Positions 41,765 to 42,254 of a stretch of 42,254 nt of DNA are shown piece by piece. The first letter of the stretch is position 1, and each line of letters opens with the position of its first letter. The DNA lies in contig CAZSBF010000032.1 in the NCBI GenBank assembly GCA_964605185.1, positions 1 through 42,254 on the forward strand, given 5' to 3'. Under the pieces are notes generated by a model. That model was not told the origin of the DNA. It ran no database searches and saw only the letters and a list, made by a program, of their open reading frames with translations. Both the position numbers and the translations under genes were made by a program. The DNA comes from JACRIM01 sp964605185 (GTDB taxonomy: Bacteria > Planctomycetota > Phycisphaerae > UBA1845 > UTPLA1).

Positions 41765-42254
41765 ATGCCGCGCGTGACTCCGACGCCCGATTCGACGATC
41801 CCCGCCGCGCACACGAAGTCCATATCCCCGCTTCTCGCCGTCGCCGTGATCCTCCTCGCCACGATCGCCGCCTATTCGCCCATGCGGCACGCCGGATACA
41901 TCTGGGACGATGACGATTACCTCACCAAGAATACGCTCGTCCAAAGCCCCGGCGGCTTGTCGCGAATCTGGCTCGAACCCGCCGCCAGCCCGCAGTACTA
42001 CCCGCTAGTCTTCACCACATTCTGGGTCGAACACAGGCTCTGGGGGCTAAATCCGCTCGGCTACCACATCGCCAACGTGCTCCTGCACGCATGCAACGCG
42101 ATACTCGTTTGGCGGCTGCTTCTGTGGCTCCGCCTCCCCGCCGCCCTGTGGGCCGCGCTGGTCTTCGCGCTGCACCCAGTCAACGTCGAATCAGTCGCGT
42201 GGATTACCGAACGCAAGAACGTCGTCTCGGCATTTTTCTATTTACTCTCCTTGC
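41765..42254 (+). CDS. TMTC/GT-C-like membrane protein, N-terminal part (cut by window end)
   Basis: The ATG at 41765 opens a frame with no stop to the window end (163 codons seen). After a polar N-terminus come a membrane helix (LLAVAVILLATIAAYSPM), the acidic loop YIWDDDDYL (residues 45-53), and then helices with LNPLGYHIANVLLHACNAIL and FALHPVNVESVAWITERKN, a stretch typical of the TMTC/tetratricopeptide glycosyltransferase group. Such proteins usually carry about ten helices and C-terminal TPR repeats, which lie outside the window. There is no clear ribosome-binding site; it lies 20 bp after ggt. A GTG four codons in is an alternative start. Confidence 0.85.
   Translation, partial: MPRVTPTPDSTIPAAHTKSISPLLAVAVILLATIAAYSPMRHAGYIWDDDDYLTKNTLVQSPGGLSRIWLEPAASPQYYPLVFTTFWVEHRLWGLNPLGYHIANVLLHACNAILVWRLLLWLRLPAALWAALVFALHPVNVESVAWITERKNVVSAFFYLLSL

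Overview
The window is GC-rich and gene-dense. About 28 kb of it is a single-strand flagellar gene cluster, followed by envelope and secreted-protein genes. Outer-membrane and lipoprotein signals show a diderm bacterium. The flagellar order (FlgB-FlgC-FliE-FliF-FliG-FliH-FliI-FliJ-MotE-like-FliK-FlgD-FlgE-FliL-FliN-FliO-FliP-FliQ-FliR-FlhB-FlhA-FlhF-FlhG-FliA), long secreted hypothetical proteins, a protein resembling the TMTC GT-C family and the genomic repeat types seen here suggest a planctomycete-like organism. That assignment is inference; there is no rRNA or tRNA in the window, and I recognised no CRISPR array or transposase gene.

Layout. Positions 1-208 hold the 5' end of an unknown minus-strand gene, followed by a repeat-filled gap (209-563) with an array of about six 27-bp palindromic units. 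From 28253 down to 564 every gene lies on the minus strand. Read in transcription order, these are a membrane-anchored TPR protein, FlgN, a soluble histidine kinase, an NtrC-type response regulator, proximal rod and MS-ring genes, the export ATPase complex, hook genes, FliL and FliN, the export gate (FliO/P/Q/R, FlhB, FlhA), the FlhF/FlhG placement pair, a small membrane protein and sigma-28 FliA. Many of these genes overlap by a few bases or are only a few bases apart, which suggests translational coupling. A 123-bp inverted-repeat (MITE-like) element sits between flgE and fliL. No fliM, motA/motB, flagellin, filament cap or L/P-ring gene is present here.

From 28629 to 37418, still on the minus strand, come a secreted protein likely to have an alpha-helical toroid fold, a multi-pass GT-C-like membrane protein, a FecR-like secreted protein, a lipoprotein, an outer-membrane beta-barrel and a low-complexity secreted protein, with one clear intrinsic terminator at 36472-36506. 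After a divergent intergenic region the strand switches. From 37794 there is a tight plus-strand run of exported hydrolases (alpha/beta-hydrolase esterase, proline iminopeptidase, gamma-glutamyltransferase), then the start of a TMTC/GT-C-like membrane protein cut by the window end.

The observations most worth following up are as follows. The flagellar NtrC-type regulator has lost the GAFTGA sigma-54 contact loop although the rest of its AAA+ core looks intact. fliM is missing from its usual place, while FliN carries an N-terminal extension with weak FliM/FliY-like segments. A large uncharacterised TPR membrane protein is one base from flgN at the head of the cluster. Two kinds of palindromic repeat have invaded the flagellar locus or its edge.
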